A stretch of DNA of 64,000 nucleotides from Nothopassalora personata (lineage: Eukaryota > Ascomycota > Dothideomycetes > Mycosphaerellales > Mycosphaerellaceae), in assembly GCA_033816765.1 (NCBI GenBank), contig CM066287.1:5332001-5396000 (forward strand), in the 5' to 3' direction. The notes under the pieces were generated by a model. It was not told the DNA's origin and did no database searches. It worked only from the letters and a program-made list of their open reading frames with translations. Within the stretch, counting starts at the first letter, position 1, and every line of letters begins with the position of its first letter. The position numbers and the translations under genes were made by a program. Shown here in pieces: positions 34,843 through 44,624 of the stretch.

Positions 34843-34850
34843 TTAGATTA

Positions 34851-35249
34851 GAGATCGGAGGTTAGTTGTAGGGTGCACCGAGCTAATTCGGTGCTAGCTC
34901 GGCTCGCGCCGCCGAAAACGCGGAAATTACGCGGGGTGCAGCTACTAAAAGTTAGGGTACACTGAGCCGTCACCACAAGTCTTGCAGGGACCGAACGGAA
35001 GGTTCCTCGCTTACGGATCGCGCGTGCAGGGGACGGAAGTAACGGCGGCTGTGTCCGTCTAATCCTTGCCCATGAAGTCGTGCAGCTTTTGTTCATATTC
35101 CGAATCAGCACAACGCGACAAACACACGACACATTCACACACCAGCCCTTGACAACCATCTCAATAACCTACCCCGAAAAACTATCTGCAACCTCCGATC
35201 GAATCCCAACCACCGCCACCCAACCAACAAACCGCGTTCAGCAATCAAG
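34851..35249. other. RIP-to-euchromatin transition and RPB6 upstream region
   Basis: CpA/TpG become normal from about 34.9 kb. No gene is visible. It should contain the RPB6 promoter and 5' UTR, with a C/A-rich tract just before the start codon. Confidence 0.6.
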
Positions 35250-35958
35250 ATGTCGGACTACGGGGGCGGCGACGATGATATGCGTGACTACGGCGAAGTC
35301 GAGTATGTGGCAGGGACATGCTTGGACGTGCTTGAGATACAGTGGGAGATATTCTGACGAGCTCATTCAGGGAGTTTGATGACAACCTCCTCGAAGAGCA
35401 GGATGCAGTGGAGAACTACGATGCGGAAGCGAATGGTATGGACGCAAACATCACGCTCTGGAGCAGACTTGTTGACCGAGGGCCTTCATGCGAAGACCAT
35501 GCTGACCCATGCCAGGCGATATGGAGGTCGACCCCAACGATGCCAACCAGAACGTGAATTTGAACAGCACCGACTACACCGACCCAAATAACGTAGTGAC
35601 CTCGGGCGATCCATCTGCGAACCCGAACACAGTTAAGAGCGTGAAGAGTAAGAAGATCTCGCAGGAAAACAGGACAACCACTCCGTACATGACCAAGTAC
35701 GAGCGCGCCAGAGTTTTGGGTACACGAGCACTGCAGATCAGGTATGTCGAGTTGCCATAGTGGACACAGTGGATCCAATGAAACGAAGGACTGACCATCT
35801 TTAGTATGGGCGCTCCAGTCTTGGTCGATGTAGAGTCGGAGACAGACCCGCTGCAGATCGCCTTGAAAGAGCTTCGCGAGAAGAAGATTCCCCTGGTCGT
35901 ACGGAGGTATCTTCCGGACGGCTTCTACGAGGACTGGACTTGCGAGGAATTGCTATAG
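35250..35958 (+). CDS. RPB6: RNA polymerase I/II/III common subunit Rpb6 (ABC23)
   Basis: Small subunit shared by all three nuclear RNA polymerases, where it stabilises the clamp and largest subunit. Four exons: 35250-35302, 35371-35435, 35516-35741 and 35805-35958, giving 165 codons, close to the family length. The introns are GT-AG (donors GTATGT, GTATGG, GTATGT). The acidic N-terminus ([10 protein letters not shown]) is variable in the family. The conserved C-terminal half reads [20 protein letters not shown], then [27 protein letters not shown] and RRYLPDG, the Rpb6 signature. The splice sites were chosen to restore this protein. It is the first intact gene beside the RIP block. Confidence 0.95.
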
Positions 35959-36404
35959 TAGGCAATCTTGCTTGTCACCTTGGTGGAGTTCCGGCCTGTT
36001 CCGAACCACAACATGCAGCATAAACATTGTACAAGATTGGGATTGATTCATAGCGACGGCGTTGGGGAGTGAATATTGAGGATCAGCAACACGACACGAG
36101 GGTTGAAGCCGGTTCAGAAGATGAGGCGGCAGGCTCTTCGAATATCAAAATCGCAGCACAACATCAATCCAAATACCGAGTGGCACTGCGGAAAGTCTTG
36201 CCTGATGTGCACGTCCACGTCACTGCTGCCCCGCATTCGTGAGCCTCAATTGCGTGCCCCTCCTTCCAGCACAATTTGCTCGAACTGACAGCTTGCATGC
36301 CATTGCTCAGCAGACATTTTCTTTCTGTACTGCCTCGCACCTGCCTTACTGCCTCTCGCATTTCTACTGTGCATAGTGCATACAACACTCACCGAATCGC
36401 CAAG
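35959..36404. other. Intergenic, RPB6 to esterase
   Basis: About 450 bp with no supported gene. It holds the RPB6 3' end and the promoter of the downstream hydrolase, including a CT-rich stretch before the start codon. Confidence 0.6.
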
Positions 36405-37327
36405 ATGTCTTTCGAAACCACCGGGACGATTAACAGCTTTGGCGGCAAGCTGCTCAAGCTTGCACACCAGGTATGCAATGCAGATTGCATGCAATGGCAT
36501 ATGAATCAATGTGTAAGAATATTACTGATGGAAATGCACAGTCCAAGGTGAACAACTGCGAAATGAAGTTGAACCTCTACCTGCCACCCCAAGCAAGCGC
36601 ATCGAAACCAGCTCCAGTCCTCATTTACCTGGCTGGTCTGACATGCACTGGCGACAATGGCGCAGAGAAGGGTTTCCTCCAACACAAAGCTTCTGAGAAG
36701 GGCATTGCAGTGGTCTACCCAGACACAAGCCCACGTGGACTTCAGATCCCGGGCGAGGATGAGAGCTACGACTTCGGCAGTGGAGCAGGCTTCTACATCG
36801 ATGCCACCAAGGAGCCATGGACGAAGGGCTACAATATGTACAGCTACATCACTCGGGAGCTACCCGAGCAACTCTTCTCCAGCTTCAAGGAACTCGACGG
36901 CAGGCGTGTCTCGATCACAGGACACAGTATGGGAGGCCACGGCGCCTTGACTCTGTTCCTCAAGAACCCAGGCAAATACCGATCCGTCTCTGCTTTCGCG
37001 CCAATCTCTAACCCATCGAACTGCCCTTGGGGCGAGAAGGCCTTCAGAGGTTACTTAGGCGATGACAAGCTCAAGTGGGCCGAGCACGATGCTACTGAGC
37101 TTCTGCCCAAGTTCCCCTACCCCACCGACATTCTCATTGATGTTGGGACTGGCGACAACTTCTACAAGCAAGGGCAATTGCTTCCGGAGAAATTCGAGGA
37201 GGCGGCGAAGAAGGCGGGCAAGAAGGTTAATGTGCGCTACCAGGACGGCTACGACCACAGCTACTTCTTCATTAGCACTTTCTCGGATGACCATGTTGAG
37301 CATGCGGCGCAGTACTTGCTCGCGTAA
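36405..37327 (+). CDS. S-formylglutathione hydrolase (esterase D family)
   Basis: Alpha/beta hydrolase that hydrolyses S-formylglutathione to formate and glutathione, the second step of glutathione-dependent formaldehyde detoxification in the cytosol. Two exons, 36405-36470 and 36542-37327, give 283 residues, the usual length. The catalytic Ser sits in GHSMGGHGAL, the conserved early block LTCTGDNGAEKG and the PDTSPRG block are present, and the catalytic His is in DHSYFFI near the C-terminus. The intron lies in phase 0 (GTATGC...CAG). The start codon has a good fungal context (CAAGATGTC). Confidence 0.95.
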
Positions 37328-37735
37328 GCCTGTCAATTCACAGCACCTAGATTAAGACTCGGCTCTGACGGGCGTCAGGAGGGATGACTCGCGAATGAGA
37401 GAGAAACTGTAGACACTGTAGATGTGAATAGCCATGACAAGATATGGGAATATGCATATAAAGTCTTCACAAGTCGGAGGCCTCATTTAGCCTGCTTCAG
37501 GCGACCTGTTGTGCTTGGAACTCAGTTGATGTGCTTGCCCGAGGCGATGAGATGTGCTGATGAACTGCCGTCCAACGGGTCACAGGGTCATCCTCTACGG
37601 CAGTTATCCTCTCAGTTGAAAGCGACCCATGCTCGGCACATCTGCCGAAGTGACTCTTGAACCCTGATGTCCTTTGCAACAACAATTCCATCGACAAGAC
37701 ATTTCTCTTGCACATTCCACCACACTCTCGCAACC
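37328..37735. other. Intergenic, esterase to SEN15-like gene
   Basis: About 400 bp with no supported gene; presumed terminator and promoter. An in-frame ATG at 37667 could extend the SEN15-like protein by 23 residues. Confidence 0.55.
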
Positions 37736-38359
37736 ATGACAATCAGCGGACCACCACCACCACCACCCTCAGCGCTCCAAAAGCTCCTAACCACACGAGC
37801 CAAACCCTCATCCTCCCCACCACAAAACACCGATCTCCACAACCTCGCCCTGCAAATCGCCCATAACCTCCGCTACCAACACCTCTGGACCGACGTACGG
37901 CTGCACACAATCGTTTCCAACAACCCAAACCCATTACCGCGACCTCTTCTCTCCGGCACCCCTCCTCGCCGCCTCTACGTCCACCCTGACGAACAAATCG
38001 AGCTCCTCCAACAGCAGAAAGATCAAGGCAAAACGGGCATGCCAGAGCTGGAGCCGCAGCGCGAGTGGGTGCTGCCCAGCCATTTGCGGGAGAAGTGGAC
38101 GTTGAGGAGGTTCGGGGAGACGTTTGATGCGATTGGGGTGGAGCCCGAGGATGGGACAGGAGAGGTGTTGTTTCCTTCGAGAGAATCAGGGCCATTAGAT
38201 GCAGAAGAGGACGAGGCGCGAGAAGTGGGACTTGAGGATGGGGACAGCAAGTGGAGAAGAAAGTTGCCCAAGAGGCTTCTACTTGCGACGTTGGAGGATG
38301 ATAGCACGGTTGTGTACTACATTGTGCATGATGGGATTGTGAAGCCGAGGCAGAACTGA
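37736..38359 (+). CDS. SEN15: tRNA-splicing endonuclease subunit Sen15-like
   Basis: 207 residues. The segment from about residue 20 (LHNLALQIAHNLRYQHLWTD) through a conserved hydrophobic C-terminal strand (RLLLATLEDDSTVVYYIVHDG) matches the Sen15 fold of ascomycetes. This is a structural subunit of the endonuclease that cuts introns from pre-tRNA. The middle is charged and variable. The start at 37736 was preferred over 37667 because it has the CAACCATGA context and the N-terminus fits the family, although the upstream ATG in the same frame adds a stretch that could act as a targeting peptide. No intron is needed. Confidence 0.8.
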   Translation: MTISGPPPPPPSALQKLLTTRAKPSSSPPQNTDLHNLALQIAHNLRYQHLWTDVRLHTIVSNNPNPLPRPLLSGTPPRRLYVHPDEQIELLQQQKDQGKTGMPELEPQREWVLPSHLREKWTLRRFGETFDAIGVEPEDGTGEVLFPSRESGPLDAEEDEAREVGLEDGDSKWRRKLPKRLLLATLEDDSTVVYYIVHDGIVKPRQN

Positions 38360-38628
38360 AGAAGTAAGATGGAGAAGGACATCGCCAATAGATGAGGAGC
38401 TGGTACGAGTCGTATCTCTGCTCTGGATGCACCGGTTGGACACGAACAGCCACTCGACCGTAAACCGTAACATGGACAACGATGGACATTCCTCGAGGCT
38501 ATATTTACAGGTCGAAATCGCACCCAAGAAGATGCACTATACAAGAAGGCTCGATACATCCGGCCAAGATGCAAAACCACCCAGGGATATCATCCACCAA
38601 ACCCAGGCTCATCATCATTTCGATGAAA

Positions 38629-41600
38629 TCATTGCATGTGGTCCATACCGTCCATGCCCACAACCTGAACAATCTCAACATCACCCGTCGGCCTCGGCGT
38701 CAACCCCGTTGGCGGCATCCCAACCATATCTCCAAAGTCCGCAAAAGTATTCGACCAGTCGAACTTTCCTGTAAAAAGGTGGTTGTCATCACTCACGGTC
38801 GGAGGGTCCATATTGAATGGCATGAACCACGCAGTCGATGGATCACCCCAGAAGCCATCGTTATTGCTTTGGCTGTTGTTGCTGCTGTTCGCAAACGCGT
38901 TCCAATCGAAGTTGTCGAAGTTATTGCCGGCGTTGTCGAGAATGGAGCCGTTCACGTTGGGCATGTTTTCGTTTGAGTTGGCGTAGCAGTTGAGGACTAT
39001 CTGCCGATCTAGCTGGGACATGAACTGCTGGGGTGATGTCATGATCAGTGGGTTGTGGGATGACTGGAAACCTGGTGAGAAGGCAGTGGATGGCTGCATG
39101 AAGTCGTCCATGTTGCTTTGGAAGGCTGCCGTGGCGGCGAGATCGTGGTTGATCGGCTGCTGCTGAGGTTGCTGTTGGGCGACCTGGCTACTCTTTTGAT
39201 CTGGCTGCTGAGGTTGGCTGGTCACAGGCTGCGCAGTCTTGCTGCCCGCTGAGGTGGAGTTTCGCTTCTTCGCTGTCTTCCTGGCGGGCTGCTGTTGCTG
39301 CGCCTTGGTTCTGCTTGGCGGACTGAGCTTCGAGAAGAACTCCTCTACGGTTTGCAGGTCGCTCCTTTGGCCCAGCACCGCGTCAGATCCTGGCTCCTTC
39401 TTTATTTCGGTGCTTGGCTCTTCGTAATCTGTCCCGCTAACGCCGTGCGGGTATCGATCGAACCAATCGCCATACTGGAAGATGGTCTGTTCGCCTTCTT
39501 TACCACTCTTGCCTCCGGACCGGGCAGCATCTGCGCGGCGGCGGTACAAGTCTCGCAGGTTCTCGGTCACGAAGTGAAACATGCCCCAGTACTTCTTCAT
39601 CTTGGTCAGATACTTGACGTTCCATGCCAAATTCTGCTTGCTCGAGGCTTCCAATGCTGCATTCTTTGAAAAGGCACCGTGGATGTGCACAGTGCTACTG
39701 AAGAAGGCGATGTAGCCTGCAAAGGGTGCGACCACCAGATGATCGCCTGCCTCGTTAATCAGAGCAGAGATTTGGTTGGCAGCCTCCAACGCTGTCTTAG
39801 CGGCATCGGCCATAAAGTCCTCTGGCATGTCCTTCGGTAGCACCGGTCGTGTCCCAGGCACAGGCAGCGCAAATCGGTTCATAAAGAGCAAAATTTGGTG
39901 GTACACGAGGTGCAGAAAGATGAACTGATTCGCAATTTTTTCGGAAGCATGATATTGCAGATTGTCGGTTGAGTAGTGTAGAGATAATGGTAGTCCCTCT
40001 TTCCACTCTGCTGTGGCTCGTTTCAGACCTTGGAACCTGGACTCCTCGGCCCACATAGGATGTGCATCTCGCTCCTTGCCACCCATGTTGAGATAGGCGA
40101 TGAGCTTGCCCCATATCGAGACCAGGCGGACCATATAAGCTGCCACACCCATGTTTTCTTTCGGATCTGCCATCTCTCCGATGCCTGACTGGATTGGGTT
40201 GGGAACGTTTCCTTCCAGATCTTCGGTTGGCCCGTTGATTTCCAGCTGGTAGAAGCTCTCTTTGATGGGTAGTTGAGCTCGAATATACTGCTCTCCAACA
40301 AAAATGGGCCTGTCTGAGCCGCTTGAACTGAAGCGGTCCATGAGAAAGCACGACCACATCGTCCTCCGTCGGATCTCTCGGTCAGTAAATGTGAGTTCGT
40401 GCTTGTCCTGGGTTCGCTCTTTCGGGTCGTGATCAAGATCTTTGTGAAGCTGTAGCGCGTATGCCATCCGTTGCGCCATTCCTCCAAACATCCAGCTTCG
40501 ACCTCCTTGGCATGTTCCAAACTCGTGCAGGCCAAGGATGAGATAACATATCAGAATGGTGATGTTTGGCGTATCGTATCTTTTCAATGCGATGTCTCTC
40601 GCAGCACGAGCCCATGTCTCACCACGCAGGAAAGCTGGTTCTGTCCGTACTGCAGGATGATTCGAAAAGCGCGCGGATATGGCGCAGACAGCCAGCGTCA
40701 GCACGGGTGGGACTGTGCCTTGGGCGAGCTTGCGCATGAAGCTTGGCTTGTGTAGTAAATGGTAGCTTTGGCCGTAGACATAATCGAAGAAGACTTCAGC
40801 CAGATGTTCTTGTATATCTTTCGTAGGTAGTTTGTCTGCGCCTTCCAGCAATAGATTCTGCTCTTCAGAACCCTTGGGAGCCAGTGGATTCTTCTCAGCT
40901 AGTTCGGGTGCATCGGGCAGCTTTGCAATGGCTTCCTTCCTCCCAGAGGACCACGCTTCGAGTTCGTCGCTGAATGCTTCTGCGGCTGCTCGTTTCTTAG
41001 CATTGCCCGCCTTCGGTGGCGCGGGTGGAAGTGGAGGTTTGACCACGGCTCGATCAGTGCTGCTAATCACGCTTTGCTCGTCTTTGGGTATCACCTTGAT
41101 TACTCGATCCTCCATTCGCTTCAAGCGTTTGTCCAGCATAGCCATGTAGTCTGTCCGGGGCGCAGCCTTGCGAGTCGTGACTTTATAGACACAAGGTATC
41201 CGTGATCGAAGGCAATGCTTACAAGCAGGCTTCTCGCCCGAACACCGTATTTTCTTGCGCCGACATGCTATACATGCGAGCGGTAGCCGCTTCCGTTCTT
41301 TGCCGGCTTTCGTCTTCAATTCACTCCAGGCTGGCGGTACGCCGGTTTCTTCCTCAAGTCTACCGGCCTCTCCAGTGATCTGCTGCGTCACATCACCGCC
41401 ATCGGCTGAGTTCTCTCCAGCTGCATGGGTTCGTCCGGTGGGACTAGTGGTATCTGATCCCATGAAGCTGTTATGCCGGGCCATGCCACCGAAAGGATCG
41501 TTACTACTGACACTGAGACTATGGTGGTGTCCTGCTATGGGCGATGTTCCGTCTGACAGGCCTTGGACTGGTGGAGACGGCACCATGCCCTTGAAAGCGA

Positions 41601-41775
41601 CCAAGTCTTGCACGGAATTCGATAGACCATCCAGTGCTAAACGGTAGCTCGCGTCACTTGGAGCGCCATTGCCATTCGGAATACTCGATGGTGTATCGAA
41701 GCCATAGTCGCTGCCCGTCTGGCTGCCGGCATACCCAGACGTCGGAGCCATATTGCTCATGTCCAGATAGTCCAT
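38629..41775 (-). CDS. Zn(II)2Cys6 transcription factor with Fungal_trans domain
   Basis: 1,048-residue nuclear regulator, encoded without visible introns. The N-terminus is low-complexity Ser/Gly/Pro (1-150). The binuclear zinc cluster is at residues 168-195 with exact C-x2-C-x6-C-x6-C-x2-C-x6-C spacing, preceded by basic residues and followed by a linker and coiled coil (DYMAMLDKRLKRMEDRVIKV). A fungal-specific middle homology region covers about 320-620 (FFDYVYGQSYHLLHKPSF, then RRRTMWSCFLMDRFSS). The C-terminus is Gln/Asn-rich (about 850-1000), typical of activation regions. Targets are unknown. The type resembles regulators of carbon or host-associated genes, but I cannot name an orthologue. 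Confidence 0.92.
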   Translation of the reverse strand: MDYLDMSNMAPTSGYAGSQTGSDYGFDTPSSIPNGNGAPSDASYRLALDGLSNSVQDLVAFKGMVPSPPVQGLSDGTSPIAGHHHSLSVSSNDPFGGMARHNSFMGSDTTSPTGRTHAAGENSADGGDVTQQITGEAGRLEEETGVPPAWSELKTKAGKERKRLPLACIACRRKKIRCSGEKPACKHCLRSRIPCVYKVTTRKAAPRTDYMAMLDKRLKRMEDRVIKVIPKDEQSVISSTDRAVVKPPLPPAPPKAGNAKKRAAAEAFSDELEAWSSGRKEAIAKLPDAPELAEKNPLAPKGSEEQNLLLEGADKLPTKDIQEHLAEVFFDYVYGQSYHLLHKPSFMRKLAQGTVPPVLTLAVCAISARFSNHPAVRTEPAFLRGETWARAARDIALKRYDTPNITILICYLILGLHEFGTCQGGRSWMFGGMAQRMAYALQLHKDLDHDPKERTQDKHELTFTDREIRRRTMWSCFLMDRFSSSGSDRPIFVGEQYIRAQLPIKESFYQLEINGPTEDLEGNVPNPIQSGIGEMADPKENMGVAAYMVRLVSIWGKLIAYLNMGGKERDAHPMWAEESRFQGLKRATAEWKEGLPLSLHYSTDNLQYHASEKIANQFIFLHLVYHQILLFMNRFALPVPGTRPVLPKDMPEDFMADAAKTALEAANQISALINEAGDHLVVAPFAGYIAFFSSTVHIHGAFSKNAALEASSKQNLAWNVKYLTKMKKYWGMFHFVTENLRDLYRRRADAARSGGKSGKEGEQTIFQYGDWFDRYPHGVSGTDYEEPSTEIKKEPGSDAVLGQRSDLQTVEEFFSKLSPPSRTKAQQQQPARKTAKKRNSTSAGSKTAQPVTSQPQQPDQKSSQVAQQQPQQQPINHDLAATAAFQSNMDDFMQPSTAFSPGFQSSHNPLIMTSPQQFMSQLDRQIVLNCYANSNENMPNVNGSILDNAGNNFDNFDWNAFANSSNNSQSNNDGFWGDPSTAWFMPFNMDPPTVSDDNHLFTGKFDWSNTFADFGDMVGMPPTGLTPRPTGDVEIVQVVGMDGMDHMQ

Positions 41776-43021
41776 GGCAAGCGACTTGCGCAGATTGTCT
41801 GGTGCTACGCTGTGCTCTCTACAGCGGCATAGTACTCGACTGCCGCAACGCCGGTTGATTCAATGCAAAGTTCAAGACGTATTCAGGCTGTTCCGTCCTC
41901 TGCCACATCGGGAGATGTCCCCCAATACAGACGTCGATGGAGCTCCAGGCAGAGCTTGGTCGAGAGAGTCAAGCTCGGGCCCCGCCGATGCAAGGCAAAT
42001 GTCGCGTTGGCTTGATCAGTCAACCGTTATTATACGTTGGTAGGACAGAGTTGGGACGTTGCGAGCGTATGAAATGGATGGTGGGCTTGCTGTGCAATTG
42101 CCTCTGCCTCTTTCTCGGGCCGGACGGGCGTTGACGGGGATGTCCAAGTGCAACAGTCACGGCTTGAAACGCAGATGGCGGGCACAAGGAAGAAACGCGA
42201 CAGGGAACAGGGAGCGAACGTGGCCCGCAGTAGTACAACAGTTACAAGTTACAACGCAGCCTGGGGGAAAGGGCCAAGGCTCATTCTATCATGATTCTCC
42301 GGGCGAACCCTGCAAACAGCCGCATCTCGCCTTGGAACTTGCTCGCCCCACACAAGGCAAAGGGCCATTCATTCATTCACTCCAGAATCTGACTGCGCTT
42401 CGCGAGCAACAGCTCGAAACAGTACTACGTGCAAACTACTCGCAAGGCCTCGTTGCCATAGAGAAATTTTATTGAAAGGTGTATTTCTAATAAGCCAACG
42501 TAATCCGTGATGGCCCTTTGCCTTGTGTGGCGCGAGACTTGGAAGCTTTTCCATCTTCCATGCCGAGTGGGCCCTCGCTGCGCATGATGCAGAGATGCAT
42601 TTCACACTTTCACTGACCGCTCAGGTACCGACCCGATGCTTTGGTAAGCTCCAATTGTGCGTGATAGTCAGTGCTCGAGCAGTATCCATGAGCAAGATGG
42701 TTGGAACGGGCAAAGACGTCTATCCACTCCAAGGATTGAGTTCCAGAAAACTCCGCATGCTCGGCCGGGACAGGGTTCTGGACGAATACATGTAATCGAA
42801 CCTCACTTTCCCCATTCTCGGAGGGACCGCGGATTGTTCGGCTATGCTTCGAATTAGAGCTAATAACGCCGCGTGCGGCGTGCAGATCGCATTCTCGATG
42901 AGACCGAACGACCGTGCTGCAGCAGCGTACGGAAGGGTGTTGGCCATGCGGATGATGCCTGCATTACGGCGGTGGAAATGACATGCTTCATCACATGCAA
43001 CTCCTCCCACTCTATTATTGC
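41776..43021. other. Long intergenic region upstream of the Zn2Cys6 gene
   Basis: 1.25 kb without a supported gene. It is the upstream region of the - strand regulator and the 3' side of the SDR gene. Short open frames have no recognisable features. It contains a 20-bp inverted repeat with a 143-bp spacer (annotated separately). Confidence 0.6.
42348..42530. repeat. 20-bp inverted repeat with 143-bp loop
   Basis: The arms CCACACAAGGCAAAGGGCCA (42348-42367) and its exact complement (42511-42530) can pair; similarity continues weakly outside the arms. The interior has an AT-rich centre and a small CGAGCAACAGCTCG hairpin. It may be a short non-autonomous element or a structured RNA. Confidence 0.7.
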
Positions 43022-44065
43022 CTAGTTGACAGCTGGTGCTGTCAGCGTGTTGCCTCCATCCGGATACCTAGAAGCAAGAGGTTCACAGTCAGTAGATATT
43101 TCAGACTTGCGAAGGGCCGCCCTTCGATGGACCTACAATATCTGCTCGTTATACCACACGCCTCCCCTGCCGGCCAGGAACAGTATCGTTGCGGCCATAT
43201 CGCTATCATAGCCTTTCCTTCCAGCGGGATTCTGACTGCTCATGTCCATCTCAGACTTATTGTCGCCTCCGCTGGACCCAGTGGTCATCTCACTTGGGAA
43301 TACACCTGGAGCAATAACGTTCACACGGACCTTGACACCGCTGAAGGTCGTGGCCAGCATACGAGACAAATGGGTCGATGCTGCCTTCGAGCTTGCGTAG
43401 CCAAACTGCCCCATGCTGCTGCCCTTCATGGCGCCCGAGATTGAGCTAACGTTGACTACTGAGGACGAATACCCTGGTGTGTTAATGGTACCTTTGGCGA
43501 GAAGAGGCAGGAAAGCCATAGACATGAAGTACTGTCCCATGACGTTTGTCTGGTAGGTGTCCATAAACTGTTGCTCCTCCGTCTTGAGGAAGTGCTCCGA
43601 GATGGCTTGTGCATCTGACATCTCGGGCTGTCCAGCGCTGGAGAACTTGGTGTGGTCGTCGCGAGCTATGCCAGCGTTGTTCACGAGCAACTGAATACCA
43701 TTTGGCTCCTCCTGCTCAAGCTCTTTTGCAAGTCGAATAGCTTCGTCTTTCCTGGAAACGTCGGCGACGATGTGATGGATGCTCCCTGGACCTTTGTTGT
43801 ACTTTTCGACGGTAATCCGCAGCGCCTCCTCCCTTCGACCAGCCATGTAGACCTTTGCGCCATTGCTGACGAGGGCTTGGGTGATCATCAGCCCAATGCC
43901 AGTGCCGCCACCTGGACGAACGACATGAGCGATAGTCCTTGTGTATGTATGCATGTGAGAGTACTCACCAGTGACCACAGCCGTGACATGGCTGACGTCG
44001 AACAGCCCGGAAGCCTTGAGCTCTTCATTATCGGCGCGACCTGATCCGCTCTGGTTAGAAGACAT
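43022..44065 (-). CDS. Short-chain dehydrogenase/reductase (SDR)
   Basis: NAD(P)-dependent oxidoreductase of the classical SDR family, 305 residues after splicing. Three exons on the - strand: 44065-43969, 43911-43137 and 43067-43022. The first intron (43912-43968) interrupts the cofactor motif; joined it reads VVTGGGTGIG, the Rossmann Gly-rich loop. LLVNNAG, NVSSISG and the active-site YASSK follow. The last intron (43068-43136) restores the usual end (NEQILYPDGGNTLT). The substrate cannot be told. The gene is divergent from STT3. Confidence 0.92.
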
Positions 44066-44624
44066 GGTAGAAGTTGTGCTGTCAGTGCGTGCCTTGGACT
44101 GAGTATGATCTCTGTGTGGCTGCGAAGGCTGATCTACTTATGTGCCATTGAGCAGCTTGTGGGACGGCCGCGAGCTTGGCGGGTCTGGCGAAGAGACGGA
44201 TCATTTTGATGCAACAAGAAGAGAGACGGCCATACCACACAGGACCTGCATACTATGAGAGCTTCTGGAGAACTACATTACCCTGAATGACGTTGATATG
44301 TCGAGCTGGCGGGGAGTGATTGGTTTGGTACGGCTGCGTTTTGATCGTGTGCCTTCATGTGCGATATTAATGCATATGCCATGCCGTTCAACAGTCAACG
44401 GGAGTGTGTGTTGCCCAAATTCGTGTCCTCTGCACAGTGACATGGGCTCGTGGTGCCTATTCTAGACACTCGGGGCGGGAGTGATTCGGGGACGCGTGGA
44501 GCCCTGCCAAGAGACAGCTGTCTGCAGAACGGGAGGTACCTTCACGTCGAACATTCGACCATACATCAACTCCCTTCGGATGTCCAGAGGCTGACACCAC
44601 CGCGCCTCCACCACACCATCGACA
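44066..44624. other. Shared divergent promoter region, SDR (-) and STT3 (+)
   Basis: About 560 bp with no supported gene. It should hold both promoters. Confidence 0.6.

Larger units (their letters stand above)
6575..34850. other. RIP-affected, repeat-filled heterochromatin-like block
   Basis: CpA and TpG are scarce and TpA plus TAG/TAA triplets are everywhere, while CpG is kept. Decoded frames show stops almost only where Gln or Trp is expected. The two LTRs of copia element C differ by 12 transitions and no transversions in 176 bp. This is the pattern of repeat-induced point mutation (C-to-T in CpA). No intact host gene is seen here; the short open frames are mostly shadows. The left edge is gradual inside A's LTR, and the right edge is near 34.85-34.9 kb. 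Confidence 0.9.

Noticed and set aside
42059..42475. 138-codon open frame on the + strand upstream of the Zn2Cys6 gene
   Set aside because: No recognisable domain and biased composition; it overlaps one arm of the inverted repeat.
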